DNA from: an uncultured Eubacterium sp. | Lineage (GTDB): Bacteria > Bacillota_A > Clostridia > Lachnospirales > Lachnospiraceae | Assembly: GCA_948468465.1 (NCBI GenBank) | Contig: CAOKJJ010000027.1 | Coordinates: 1-38,002 of the forward strand | DNA length: 38,002 nucleotides | Reading direction: 5' to 3' | Shown here: piece after piece, positions 25,013-33,066 of the stretch | Numbering within the stretch: the first letter of the stretch is position 1 | How the letters are laid out: each line of letters opens with the position of its first letter | Translations under genes and position numbers: made by a program | Notes under the pieces: generated by a model | What the model was told of the DNA's origin: nothing | Databases searched by the model: none | Seen by the model: the letters and a program-made list of their open reading frames with translations, nothing else

Positions 25013-25026
25013 ATCCCCAATATATT

Positions 25027-25160
25027 AGAAACTGTATGTAAATAACCTGTGACCGTTGCGCCGGATTTTTCTTTGGGAGTGCCCTGCAAAAATCCAGCGC
25101 ATAGCGGGCTATGTAACTGATTTTTGCAGGACATTCCCGGAGAAAAAGACAAGCAAATGG
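25027..25160. repeat. Palindromic repeat element, second copy (one end lost)
   Basis: Aligned with the reverse complement of 19252-19385, this copy keeps the same length, 134 positions, and an identical 30-base core (25097-25126). Its left terminus, AGAAACTGTATGTAAATAA, matches the outer end of the family. The right terminal repeat is missing after about 25160. It fills most of the 324-base gap between the Uma2 cassette terminator and the next small gene. Confidence 0.8.
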
Positions 25161-25247
25161 CATAGAAAGCATATGAAATCGTTAAAAAGTGCTTGACGGT
25201 TGGGCGATTTGAAATTTAGATAAGAGTATACAAAGCTGAATCGTATC

Positions 25248-25275
25248 TTGCATATTTAGATACATCTGATATAAT
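25248..25275 (+). promoter_or_regulatory. Promoter of the 60-residue small gene
   Basis: TTGCAT (25248-25253), a 16-base spacer and a perfect TATAAT (25270-25275), 29 bases before the start. The same CTGATATAATA string surrounds the -10 of the Uma2 promoter at 24246. Confidence 0.65.
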
Positions 25276-25303
25276 AATATAGAAAAAGAAGGAGCGTGAT
25301 TAT

Positions 25304-25486
25304 ATGACAGAAAAAGAAATGATTAAAATATCAGTGGAAGAATTCGTTCAGTTACAAAATTATATGCTTTTAGTTGATAACGATTCAGAAGCATACAAAG
25401 TAATGAAAATAAGATATAACACTTTAAAGGTTATACTTACTTCGTCCGGCGTTAATTTGACGGAGATTGATAGAATAAAAGAATAG
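25304..25486 (+). CDS. Tiny conserved hypothetical protein, paralogue A
   Basis: A 60-residue acidic, helical protein of unknown function. It has a clear homologue on the other strand at 35058-35264: both show a FxxLQNYM/VQEYM helix, a spacer with D/E-E-A, a K.RY.TLK segment and an almost identical end, S-GVN-IDIKE (last 12 residues SGVNLTEIDRIKE here). No transmembrane or metal motif. The ATG follows AAGGAG. It stands between the palindromic element and gene remnants in AT-rich DNA. Membership of an accessory-region family is likely; no role can be named. Confidence 0.7.
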   Translation: MTEKEMIKISVEEFVQLQNYMLLVDNDSEAYKVMKIRYNTLKVILTSSGVNLTEIDRIKE

Positions 25487-25504
25487 AGGGATAATAGTGG
25501 AGCA

Positions 25505-25646
25505 ATGGCGGCAAGTGGCAAAACACAACAAGAGATTGCGTCTGCTTTTGGAATTAGTCAACAGGCATTTTCGCAAAGATTAAAGACTGGAAAATTTACA
25601 TAAGAAGAATTTGATATAACAATGAGTTTCGTAAATGGGAGGTGAG
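25505..25646 (+). pseudogene. Broken small Cro/cI-type helix-turn-helix gene
   Basis: The frame from ATG 25505 reads MAASGKTQQEIASAF, then GISQQAFSQRLKTGKFT, a convincing helix-turn-helix. It stops at TAA 25601. The same frame continues EEFDITMSFVNG to another stop at 25646, as if an AAA lysine codon had become TAA and the rest had decayed. Intact relatives are ~65 residues and start ~7 residues earlier. No ribosome site precedes the ATG. It is best read as a remnant of a phage- or ICE-type regulator. Confidence 0.5.
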
Positions 25647-25649
25647 AAT

Positions 25650-25826
25650 ATGCCTAATAATGAAAAAGAATATAACGGTTATCTTCTTGATCAGCTTGAA
25701 TTAATTGAGCGGCTTGAAATGGTTATTGAAGAAAACAATATTGAATCGGTAAAAAAACAGCTTGCATTGGAGAAAAAATTTGTTGAGAGGAAGTTGTACC
25801 AGAAACCACCAATAAAAAATGAATGA
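25650..25826 (+). CDS. Small hypothetical protein, helical
   Basis: A 58-residue charged protein from ATG 25650, with GGGAGGTG 8-15 bases upstream. It could begin five codons earlier, at 25635. The whole chain is predicted helical, with two amphipathic stretches (LLDQLELIERLEMVIEENN and SVKKQLALEKKFVERKL). No recognised domain. AT-rich base use matches the surrounding accessory DNA. It may be a phage-type small protein. Confidence 0.55.
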   Translation: MPNNEKEYNGYLLDQLELIERLEMVIEENNIESVKKQLALEKKFVERKLYQKPPIKNE

Positions 25827-25829
25827 TAA

Positions 25830-25973
25830 TTTAAACTAAAACACGACTTTACAACTTTAAAAATTAAGGCTATTAGAGCGCACGAAAGAGGATTTCATGT
25901 GGAAATCGTAGGAGAGATTTTGTCTGGAAGAAACGCTTCTATGACTTGCGAGTCGTTTGCAGTAATTGAATAA
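25830..25973 (+). pseudogene. Possible gene remnant without start codon
   Basis: The frame after the TAA at 25827 is open for 47 codons and reads like protein in its second half (KAIRAHERGFHVEIVGEI, then LSGRNASMTCESFAVIE before TAA 25971). There is no ATG, GTG or TTG with a ribosome site near its beginning. It looks like the 3' tail of a lost gene. The family was not recognised. Confidence 0.35.
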
Positions 25974-26001
25974 AGTACAGCTGACCTTTATAAAAACTTA
26001 A

Positions 26002-26045
26002 ACAGGCCGAAACTCAATGATAATAGGAGTTGTGGCCTGTTTTAT
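26002..26045 (+). terminator. Terminator before the two-component system
   Basis: Stem ACAGGCC/GGCCTGT (26002-26008 and 26034-26040), extended by AACTC/GAGTT inside, is followed by TTTTAT. It insulates the response regulator gene, which begins 20 bases later, from upstream transcripts, or acts as an attenuator in its leader. Confidence 0.75.
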
Positions 26046-26065
26046 AAATTACGGGAGGTGATAGG

Positions 26066-26740
26066 ATGGAAAAATTACTCATTGTTGAAGATGATACCGA
26101 TTTGCGCGAGGGCCTTGCGTTTGCTTTCCGTTCGGAAAACTATGAAGTAGTTCCTGCAGACACAGTAAAAAAAGCAAAACAATGTTTACAGCAAATGGAT
26201 GTCCAGGGAATTATTTTGGACTGCAATCTCCCGGATGGAAGTGGATTTGAGCTCTGTAAAGAGCTTCGTGAAAAATCAGAAATTCCAATGATTATGCTGA
26301 CAGCCAGAGATACGGAATTAGATGAAATTAAAGCATTGGAATTAGGGGCGAATGATTATATGTCAAAACCTTTTTCTGTTGCCGTATTAAAGGCAAGAGT
26401 GAAAAAAATGTTAAAAAGTACAGAGCATGCTGTCTTAAAATCAGGTGATATCAATGTGGATTTAGCAAATGGAAAAGTGACCAAACATGGGGAAGAAATC
26501 GAGCTGAGCTCGACGGAGTTAAAATTGCTTGTTTATTTTATGAAGAATCGGGGACTGATTTTATCAAAGGAACAGATTCTTGCGCAGATATGGGAAAATG
26601 ACGGAGAGTTTGTGGATGATAATATTGTATCGGTGAACATCAGACGGTTACGGATAAAAATAGAAAGTGATGCCAAACATCCCAAGCATATAAAAACAGT
26701 ACATGGAATGGGCTATATTTGGAAAGAGGTTTTGAAATGA
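26066..26740 (+). CDS. OmpR-family response regulator (VanR/BceR-like)
   Basis: A 224-residue two-domain response regulator. The receiver domain (1-115) has the acidic pair at Glu8/Asp9-Asp10, the phospho-acceptor Asp52 in GIILDCNLPDGSG, the Thr in MLTARD and the Lys in MSKPFS. The winged helix DNA-binding domain of OmpR type follows (about 125-222, ELSSTELKLLVYF, ending GMGYIWKE). Gene order with the kinase (ATGA overlap) and an ABC transporter suggests control of that transporter. The GGGAGGTGATAGG site precedes the ATG. Confidence 0.94.
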   Translation: MEKLLIVEDDTDLREGLAFAFRSENYEVVPADTVKKAKQCLQQMDVQGIILDCNLPDGSGFELCKELREKSEIPMIMLTARDTELDEIKALELGANDYMSKPFSVAVLKARVKKMLKSTEHAVLKSGDINVDLANGKVTKHGEEIELSSTELKLLVYFMKNRGLILSKEQILAQIWENDGEFVDDNIVSVNIRRLRIKIESDAKHPKHIKTVHGMGYIWKEVLK

Positions 26741-27633
26741 TTCTCGTTTATATTTGGGCAGTGACCATGACGATTTTATTATTATTATTTGTAATCAGAT
26801 ACCGAAGAATCTGCCGCAAAATCAATAAGATCTTAGAACAGCTGATCGAGGGAAGGAAAGTTGATGAGATACCATTTAATGAGAGCGAGCTGTCGCTGTT
26901 TTATCATCAGATAAAAATGATATCACATAAATTGGATTTTGAAATAGGAAGGGCAGATTCGGAAAAGGAGCAGATCAAGCAGCTTATTTCTAACATATCA
27001 CATCAGCTGAAAACACCTTTGGCAAATGTCATGATGTATGAGGAACTGCTCGGCAGCGAAGATTTGACGAAAGCGCAGCAATCGGAATTTTTGCGCAGAT
27101 TAAAAACGCAGACGGAAAAAATAGACTGGCTGCTGGAGTCACTCTTTAAAATGTCAAAGCTGGAACAAAATGCAATCGAATTTGAGTTGAAAAAGGAGAG
27201 AATTAAAGAAACCATACGAAATGCGGTGAGTGCTGTTTATGAAAAAGCAGAAGAAAAGAACATTGATATCCGTGTCATGGAATTTGAAGACCGGATGCTT
27301 TTGCATAATCCGAAATGGACGATGGAGGTATTTGTCAATTTATTGGAAAACGCGATCAAATATATGTCCTGCGGACGGATAGAAATATCATTGGAACAGT
27401 TGGAAACATATAGCATGATTCATATCAAAGATCATGGCATAGGCATTTCAAAAGATGACATTCCTTATATTTTCGAGCGTTTTTACCGCAGTAAGCAAGT
27501 AGAACAAACGGAGGGTTCTGGAATAGGGCTGTATCTGTCCAAAATGATATTGGAAAAAGAAAATGGATATCTGACCGTCAAATCGGAACTTGGGAAGGGA
27601 AGCGTTTTTTCGGTATTCTTACAAAATTGTTAG
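26737..27633 (+). CDS. Sensor histidine kinase
   Basis: A 298-residue kinase. One membrane helix at residues 2-21 is followed by a basic juxtamembrane stretch, with almost no extracellular part. The dimerisation/phospho-acceptor motif SNISHQLKTPLANV places His89. The ATPase domain shows N box NLLENAIKY, G1 DHGIGIS, F box IFERFYRS and G2 GSGIGLYLS. A kinase with no sensing domain next to an ABC transporter with a large extracellular region resembles systems in which the transporter itself senses the peptide. It overlaps the regulator gene by ATGA. I start at 26737, with GAAAGAGG upstream. Confidence 0.93.
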   Translation: MILVYIWAVTMTILLLLFVIRYRRICRKINKILEQLIEGRKVDEIPFNESELSLFYHQIKMISHKLDFEIGRADSEKEQIKQLISNISHQLKTPLANVMMYEELLGSEDLTKAQQSEFLRRLKTQTEKIDWLLESLFKMSKLEQNAIEFELKKERIKETIRNAVSAVYEKAEEKNIDIRVMEFEDRMLLHNPKWTMEVFVNLLENAIKYMSCGRIEISLEQLETYSMIHIKDHGIGISKDDIPYIFERFYRSKQVEQTEGSGIGLYLSKMILEKENGYLTVKSELGKGSVFSVFLQNC

Positions 27634-27652
27634 ATTTCGCTGCGCATCTGTA

Positions 27653-27697
27653 GGATTTCTGTAAGAAGCACATTTTATAATAAGATTTCAGAAATCC
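27653..27697 (+). promoter_or_regulatory. ABC transporter promoter flanked by a 9-bp inverted repeat
   Basis: The perfect -10 TATAAT (27676-27681) has no good -35, so activation is expected. GGATTTCTG (27653-27661) and its exact inverse CAGAAATCC (27689-27697) flank it. Further AGATTTC-like copies occur at 27632-27638 and 27684-27689. The response regulator encoded just upstream is the likely binder. Confidence 0.6.
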
Positions 27698-27752
27698 TTA
27701 AGACGGCCAAATGATAGAAAGGCATCTTTTGGGAAACAAAGGAGGCAAAGAT

Positions 27753-28448
27753 ATGGCAATTGTGAATGTAAGAAATTTAAGTAAAAATTATGGGGAGGGC
27801 GAAAACGAAGTAAAGGCATTAAAGCATGTGAATCTTATGATCCATCAGGGAGAGTTTGTTGCTTTATTGGGAACTTCCGGGTCCGGAAAAAGTACGCTGC
27901 TTAACATGATTGGCGGATTGGATGCTGCTACGGAGGGCGAGATTACGATTGACGGGCACAATATCGCAAAATTGAACCGTAAAGAACTGGCAATTTTCCG
28001 CAGGCGGAACATCGGTTTTGTTTTTCAGAATTATAGCTTAATGCCTGTGCTGAATGTATATGATAATGTGGCATTGCCTGTTTCTTTTGATAAGAGCAGG
28101 CATATAGACCATGCATATATCGAACGATTGCTGAAAGATCTGAAGATTTGGGAGAAAAGGCTGAAATATCCGAGGGAATTATCAGGCGGCCAGCAGCAAA
28201 GAGCTGCAATCGCGAGGGCTTTGGCGAACAAACCCGCACTGATTCTGGCGGATGAGCCGACGGGCAATCTGGATTCGAAAACGGCAAATGATGTGCTTGG
28301 ACTGCTCAAAACAAGCGGAAAGCAATATAACCAAACCATCCTTATGGTAACGCATAATGAAGTGATCGCACAAAATTGCGACAGAATCATCCGCATTGAA
28401 GATGGAATTCTTTATGAACATGGAAAAGGCGGTGGATTTTATGCGTAA
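27753..28448 (+). CDS. ABC transporter ATP-binding protein (MacB/BceA/LolD type)
   Basis: A 231-residue ATPase. Walker A GTSGSGKST (residues 40-48), Q-loop FQNYSLMP, signature LSGGQQQR (143-150), Walker B LILADEPTGNLD with catalytic Glu168, and the H-loop His in VTHN. This is the standard partner of FtsX-type permeases that handle antimicrobial peptides, lipoproteins or lipids. The ATG at 27753 has AAAGGAGG 8 bases upstream. The gene overlaps the permease start by eight bases, so translation is coupled. Confidence 0.95.
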   Translation: MAIVNVRNLSKNYGEGENEVKALKHVNLMIHQGEFVALLGTSGSGKSTLLNMIGGLDAATEGEITIDGHNIAKLNRKELAIFRRRNIGFVFQNYSLMPVLNVYDNVALPVSFDKSRHIDHAYIERLLKDLKIWEKRLKYPRELSGGQQQRAAIARALANKPALILADEPTGNLDSKTANDVLGLLKTSGKQYNQTILMVTHNEVIAQNCDRIIRIEDGILYEHGKGGGFYA

Positions 28449-31023
28449 TTATATGAAATTAGCAATGTCTTACCTGCGCTATTATAAAAAGCAAGCCGCC
28501 GCTTTGTTTTTGGGAATCTGCATGTCAGTACTGCTGCTGAATGGAATCGCATCCATCGTATACAGCAATCACCATGCAGATTTCGAAAATGCCAAGGAGG
28601 AATATGGCAGCTGGAATTATGCGATTCATCCGGTCAAGGAATCGAAAATCATCCGTTCAGACAGTGCATATGAACTAAAACGTATGGGCGTATACTGCTC
28701 GGCCCCATACGAAGCGGACAGCAAAGACATCACCTTTTGTTATGGCGACAGCCAGTATCTTGCAATGAATCACAGGACATTACTGGAAGGGACATATCCT
28801 GAACAGAAAAATGAAATCGCGCTTGACTATTATGCGCTTCATAACCTGGGGATGGATGCCGCGTTAGGAAGCACATGCAAGCTGCGTGGGGAAACATTCA
28901 CTTTAACAGGGATACTTTCAGAGGGCGCGCGAACGGCGGACAATTCTATTTTGATTTTTATAGATCAGGAAACTGTTTTGGATATGGATGCAGCATCGTT
29001 TCTTTATCTGGAATTTTCAGATGCGAAGCGTGCTTATGAACAGTTATCTGCTTTCCTGCAAAAGAACCGTATCCATTGTACAGACCCTGAGATCAATGAC
29101 GGCATTTCGGCTTATATAGGTGCCGAGCCAAAAGTATCTATCCCGGATATTTTTCTTACGGCGCTTCATTTGGATGAATGTAATGCGGCTGGAAAGTTCA
29201 TTTATCTGTTAGGCACGTTGGATGACAATTATCATCTTCTGCAGAAAATGATTTTTGCAGTCATTTTTTTGTTCGGAATTTTTATCATCAGCAGTATTTT
29301 TCAGGTCATCCTCCAAAAAAGAAACAGCCAGTATGGATTGCTGGAAGTTTTAGGGATAGATGAAAAAAATATGTTTGCGGCAATGCTGATGGAATTGGTC
29401 ATTTTGTTTATCCCCGCGTATTTCATTGGCGGCATTCTGGGGATTGTCCTGGCAGGAGTGCTTTTTCAGGGTGCTTTTCAGGCGGCAGCGGATGTTTTTG
29501 CATGGGGCTTTCTTTTGTTCCTTTTATTTTTGATCGTTTCCACGGCAGGAGCTGTCCGAAATATGCGTAAATATACGCAGGCGGAAAAGATGAAAGATAT
29601 TTCCTGTAAATACAGCCGAAAGATCATCAGCTTAAAAAAACATCATATCATGGGAACTCTAAGCAGACGTTTTATTTTAACAAAAAAGACTGCTTTTGCA
29701 GGCATTATCCTATCGTTGTCACTGGGCGGCGTTTTATTTGTCTCAACAACCTATGTTGCGGATCATGCGTTACAGAACAATGCACATGCAATGGCAACCG
29801 ATGAATCCCTTTATACGGATATACGGATATCTGTGGAAGATGATGATTTGGGTCATGTAATTCCTAAGAGCATAGAGCGTGAAATAAACAAAGAACAGAT
29901 AAAAGGAATCAAAGAAATCTTTCCGGTATCTTATACGTTAGGCGAAATTCCTCTGCGTAATGGGATTTTGAAATGGACAGGGTTTTATCCGGAAATAGAT
30001 GAACATTCTGACCGAAAGCAGGATGAAAACATCATGGAAAAATATCATGGAATTGCAACAAAGCAGGGCGAATCGGACTACAAATTAAAAGTAAATGTAT
30101 ATGGGTACGGCAAACAGCAATTATCCGCTCTTTCGGAATATCTGCTTGAGGGTACGGTTTCTTACCGTAAAATGATGGAAAATCATCAGGTGATAGTAAA
30201 GACGCTGATGGATGGAGCGGGATATTACGATGGAATAGATATCCATGCCGGTGACCATATTACCTTAAAAGTACCTAAGAATACGTGCAAAGATGATGCG
30301 GAAATACTGCGGTTTCAGGCATCAGATGAAAACTATATGGAAAAGGATTTTGAAGTTTCCGCGATTGTAAGCCGCTGTACGGGAGAAACAGATGCGTTTA
30401 TCGGCTCCGGTACGGATGTGGTAAGTATCATTATGCCGCAGCAGATGATGGAATCCAATTTTGGCATCGCAGATTATAACAGCTTAAATATAAATCTTGA
30501 AGAAAACGCCAAAAGCGATGAGGTCAGCAATAAACTTAAGAATCATATCGTTGGGCTTAACAAATGTGTGATCCATGACAATACAGCTGAAATAGCAAAG
30601 AAGAATGAAAGCATCATGCAAAAAGCATATTTCTTTTATGGAATTGCACTGATCCTGTTTTTTATCAGTTTATTGCATACAACAAACAGCATGCAACATC
30701 AGATTCAATCCAGACGGTATGAGTTCGCAATACTTCGGGCAATGGGGATTACGGAGCAGGGATTTTGCAGGATTTTGATAAACGAGGGACTTTTTTACGG
30801 CATAATTACCAGTGCCTGCATGCTCGTGCTGATTTTCATAAGCAAAATTATTCTGGCATACATGATGCAGCACATACTGCGTTTTATTATCGTGAATCAT
30901 AACGTTCCGCTTCTTCCGTGTTTGGGAATGGTTTTGTTAAATGTCATTGTCTGCGTTCTTGTTATGGTAATGTCGGGCAGAGAATTATGGAAGAAAAATC
31001 TGATAGAGGAGATCGGTAAATAA
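28441..31023 (+). CDS. FtsX-type ABC transporter permease with large extracellular domain
   Basis: An 860-residue permease with two FtsX modules. Membrane segments lie near residues 14-35, three around 262-375 (first FtsX unit, KRNSQYGLLEVLGI coupling motif), one near 425-445 and three around 730-850 (second unit, QIQSRRYEFAILRAMGI coupling motif). Two extracellular stretches, ~36-260 and especially ~445-725, are large. This is the layout of BceB/MacB-like or Vex-type exporters rather than a classical importer. Partner of the ATPase upstream (8-base overlap). Likely role: resistance to, or sensing of, cell-wall antibiotics or lantibiotics. I start at ATG 28441, since the frame upstream lies inside the ATPase gene. 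Confidence 0.9.
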   Translation: MRNYMKLAMSYLRYYKKQAAALFLGICMSVLLLNGIASIVYSNHHADFENAKEEYGSWNYAIHPVKESKIIRSDSAYELKRMGVYCSAPYEADSKDITFCYGDSQYLAMNHRTLLEGTYPEQKNEIALDYYALHNLGMDAALGSTCKLRGETFTLTGILSEGARTADNSILIFIDQETVLDMDAASFLYLEFSDAKRAYEQLSAFLQKNRIHCTDPEINDGISAYIGAEPKVSIPDIFLTALHLDECNAAGKFIYLLGTLDDNYHLLQKMIFAVIFLFGIFIISSIFQVILQKRNSQYGLLEVLGIDEKNMFAAMLMELVILFIPAYFIGGILGIVLAGVLFQGAFQAAADVFAWGFLLFLLFLIVSTAGAVRNMRKYTQAEKMKDISCKYSRKIISLKKHHIMGTLSRRFILTKKTAFAGIILSLSLGGVLFVSTTYVADHALQNNAHAMATDESLYTDIRISVEDDDLGHVIPKSIEREINKEQIKGIKEIFPVSYTLGEIPLRNGILKWTGFYPEIDEHSDRKQDENIMEKYHGIATKQGESDYKLKVNVYGYGKQQLSALSEYLLEGTVSYRKMMENHQVIVKTLMDGAGYYDGIDIHAGDHITLKVPKNTCKDDAEILRFQASDENYMEKDFEVSAIVSRCTGETDAFIGSGTDVVSIIMPQQMMESNFGIADYNSLNINLEENAKSDEVSNKLKNHIVGLNKCVIHDNTAEIAKKNESIMQKAYFFYGIALILFFISLLHTTNSMQHQIQSRRYEFAILRAMGITEQGFCRILINEGLFYGIITSACMLVLIFISKIILAYMMQHILRFIIVNHNVPLLPCLGMVLLNVIVCVLVMVMSGRELWKKNLIEEIGK

Positions 31024-31081
31024 TGAGTACCTGAACTGGATAACCAGAAAAGAAACTGCTTTTAAGTAGCAAACATAAATG

Positions 31082-31161
31082 TATTTAAAAATATTTTGAA
31101 ATAGTTATTGACTCTTAAAACCGATGCTGCTATAATTCTATTTAAAGAAATTTTGAAATAG
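31082..31161 (+). promoter_or_regulatory. SdpR-type promoter bracketed by two 23-bp operator repeats
   Basis: Promoter TTGACT (31108-31113), 17-base spacer, TATAAT (31131-31136). Directly before and after it are two direct repeats of 23 bp, 31082-31104 and 31139-31161, that agree at 21 of 23 positions. Each is nearly palindromic (TATTTAAA ... TTTGAAATAG). They are strong candidates for operators of the ArsR-type repressor encoded next. The second copy overlaps the ribosome site region. Confidence 0.75.
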
Positions 31162-31175
31162 GAGGTCGGGAATGA

Positions 31176-31439
31176 TTGGCAGTAGGTGACATATTAGCAG
31201 CTTTGGCGGATGAAACCCGCAGAAAGATTTTGCAAAAATTAAAGGAGGGTAAAATAAATTCCGGTGATTTGGCAAATGCGCTGAACATGACACCACAGGC
31301 ATTGTCTTATCATTTGTCAAAGCTAAAAAAGGCAGACTTAATTTATGAAACAAAATACAAAAATTTTATTTATTATGAGCTGAACTTATCTATTCTGGAC
31401 GAAGCAGTCATGTGGATAAACAGTTTACGAGGAGGGTAA
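31176..31439 (+). CDS. ArsR-family autorepressor (SdpR-like)
   Basis: An 87-residue winged-helix repressor. Pattern ALADETRRKILQKLKEGKINSGDLANALNMTPQALSYHLSKLKKADLI is the ArsR helix-turn-helix, and the C-terminal NLSILDEAVMWI fits the SdpR subgroup, with no metal-binding cysteines. Start is TTG 31176 with AGGAGGT 11 bases before it. An ATG four bases upstream, 31172, is better spaced but out of frame and stops after five codons. It precedes an SdpI-like gene by two bases, as in the Bacillus sdpRI immunity operon, where SdpR represses and SdpI relieves it when toxin is bound. Confidence 0.88.
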   Translation: MAVGDILAALADETRRKILQKLKEGKINSGDLANALNMTPQALSYHLSKLKKADLIYETKYKNFIYYELNLSILDEAVMWINSLRGG

Positions 31440-31441
31440 TC

Positions 31442-32098
31442 ATGAAACTGAAAAAAATTGTGTTTTATGGGCTTATGTTTTTGCCGTTAATCAGTGCTTT
31501 CATTGCGTTGCAGTTTTTACCGGAGCAAATTCCTGCGCATTATGATTTAAATAACCAGGCAACACGTTGGGGCAGTAAATATGAGGTTTTTATTGTTCCC
31601 GTTGTTACAGTCCTGCTGGGTTACTTTTTTCTGGGAATAGCAAAGGCTGCCGCAAAACATGAAGAAAGTGGAAACAATAATGAGAATGTCTGTATTGCTG
31701 CGGGTATTGTTACACTTATGATTTTTAATGCTATGACAGGGTATGTTTTATACGCTGGTTTTCATAAGATGGAAAATCTATCATCCAATAAATTTGATGT
31801 GAATCAATTATTGTTTGGAATTTTAGGTATTGCTATGATTATGACAGGGAATATAATGCCAAAGTTAAGGATGAACGCAGTTACCGGGCTGAAAACCAAG
31901 TGGAGCATGAAGAATGAAACGACATGGAAAAAAAGCCAGCGTTTTGGAGGAATCTCCTGCATGATCGGAGGTACTGTTATCGTTGTCATATGCTTTTTTG
32001 TACAAGGTGTTTACTGCTTTCTGTCAACGTTGGGAGTAATCGCTGTTCTTCTGGTGATTGATGTTATTTATACTTATAAGATAGCCCAAATTAGCTAG
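31442..32098 (+). CDS. sdpI: SdpI-family membrane immunity-like protein
   Basis: A 218-residue membrane protein with about six hydrophobic segments. The N-terminal DUF1648 part (FLPEQIPAHYDLNNQATRWGSKYE) and the C-terminal SdpI part (GNIMPKLRMNAVTGLKTKWSMKNETTWKKSQRFGG segment) are both visible and diagnostic. SdpI in Bacillus protects against the SdpC peptide and signals to SdpR. It has an AGGAGGG site, starting two bases after the repressor stop. No toxin gene sits beside it, so it probably serves as immunity against peptides made by others. Confidence 0.9.
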   Translation: MKLKKIVFYGLMFLPLISAFIALQFLPEQIPAHYDLNNQATRWGSKYEVFIVPVVTVLLGYFFLGIAKAAAKHEESGNNNENVCIAAGIVTLMIFNAMTGYVLYAGFHKMENLSSNKFDVNQLLFGILGIAMIMTGNIMPKLRMNAVTGLKTKWSMKNETTWKKSQRFGGISCMIGGTVIVVICFFVQGVYCFLSTLGVIAVLLVIDVIYTYKIAQIS

Positions 32099-32141
32099 AG
32101 CGTGTTTGAAAAATAAAAAGGTTTGAAAGGAGAATTCTGAA

Positions 32142-33032
32142 ATGAAGGTTCTTGTTTTTGGCTCACTGAATATTGACCATGTGTATCAGGTAGAACATTT
32201 TGTGCAGCCGGGGGAAACGCTTTCCTCGGATGACCTGCAGTTATTCTGCGGAGGGAAGGGGATGAACCAGTCGATTGCGTTTTCACGCAGCGGGGTGGAT
32301 ACATGGCATGCGGGCGCGGTGGGAAACCATGACGGTGAGATGCTGATACAGGGATTGAAGGAGGCGGGTGTCCATACGGAGCTGATACAGAAAAAAGAGG
32401 CATCCAGCGGCCACGCGATCATCCAGAAGACGCCGGAGGGTGAGAACAGCATTATCTTATATGGCGGGGCGAATCAGATGGTCACAAAGGAAAATGCAGA
32501 TTCTGTGCTGTCCCATTTTATGGAAGGAGATTATATCGTCCTGCAAAATGAGATCAGCCAGATCCCGTACATCATGGAACGGGCGCATCAGATCGGGATG
32601 CGTATCGTTTTGAACCCTTCCCCTATGAATGAAAAGATATTTGAGATGCCGCTTCAGTTTGTGGATTTTCTGATATTGAATGAACTGGAAGGGGCGGCGC
32701 TGAGCGGGCTGCCCGATGGGACGAATGAGGAAATTTTGGACGGCCTTATGAAAAAGTTCCCTGATGCGCAGATTGTCCTCACTTTGGGCAAAGAAGGTTC
32801 CATTTACGGGTATCAAAAGAAAAAATATCATCAGCCTGTTTACCCGGTGAAAACGGTAGATACTACGGCGGCCGGGGATACGTTTACTGGATTTTTCATG
32901 GGGAGCATCATACGGGGAAAAAGCGTGGAGGAGTCCTTGAAAACTGCGTCGAAGGCATCTGCGATCGCAGTCAGCAGGAATGGCGCCGGGGCTTCGATTC
33001 CAACGCTGGAGGAAACGGAAAGCTCTGAATAA
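32142..33032 (+). CDS. rbsK: PfkB-family sugar kinase (ribokinase-like)
   Basis: A 296-residue PfkB kinase. N-terminal signature VFGSLNIDHVYQVEHFVQPGETL and FCGGKGMNQSIAFSRSG match ribokinase. The C-terminal catalytic signature TVDTTAAGDTFTGFF holds the base Asp. It phosphorylates a sugar or nucleoside with ATP; ribose is the best guess, because the ribokinase-type GGKGxNQ motif is present, but there is no transporter or rbs gene near. Base use is like the housekeeping part rather than the AT-rich neighbours. AGGAG precedes the ATG. It converges on an AraC-type gene. Confidence 0.88.
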   Translation: MKVLVFGSLNIDHVYQVEHFVQPGETLSSDDLQLFCGGKGMNQSIAFSRSGVDTWHAGAVGNHDGEMLIQGLKEAGVHTELIQKKEASSGHAIIQKTPEGENSIILYGGANQMVTKENADSVLSHFMEGDYIVLQNEISQIPYIMERAHQIGMRIVLNPSPMNEKIFEMPLQFVDFLILNELEGAALSGLPDGTNEEILDGLMKKFPDAQIVLTLGKEGSIYGYQKKKYHQPVYPVKTVDTTAAGDTFTGFFMGSIIRGKSVEESLKTASKASAIAVSRNGAGASIPTLEETESSE

Positions 33033-33066
33033 CCGATATTCTTACGGAAAATCACCCAGGGGCAGT

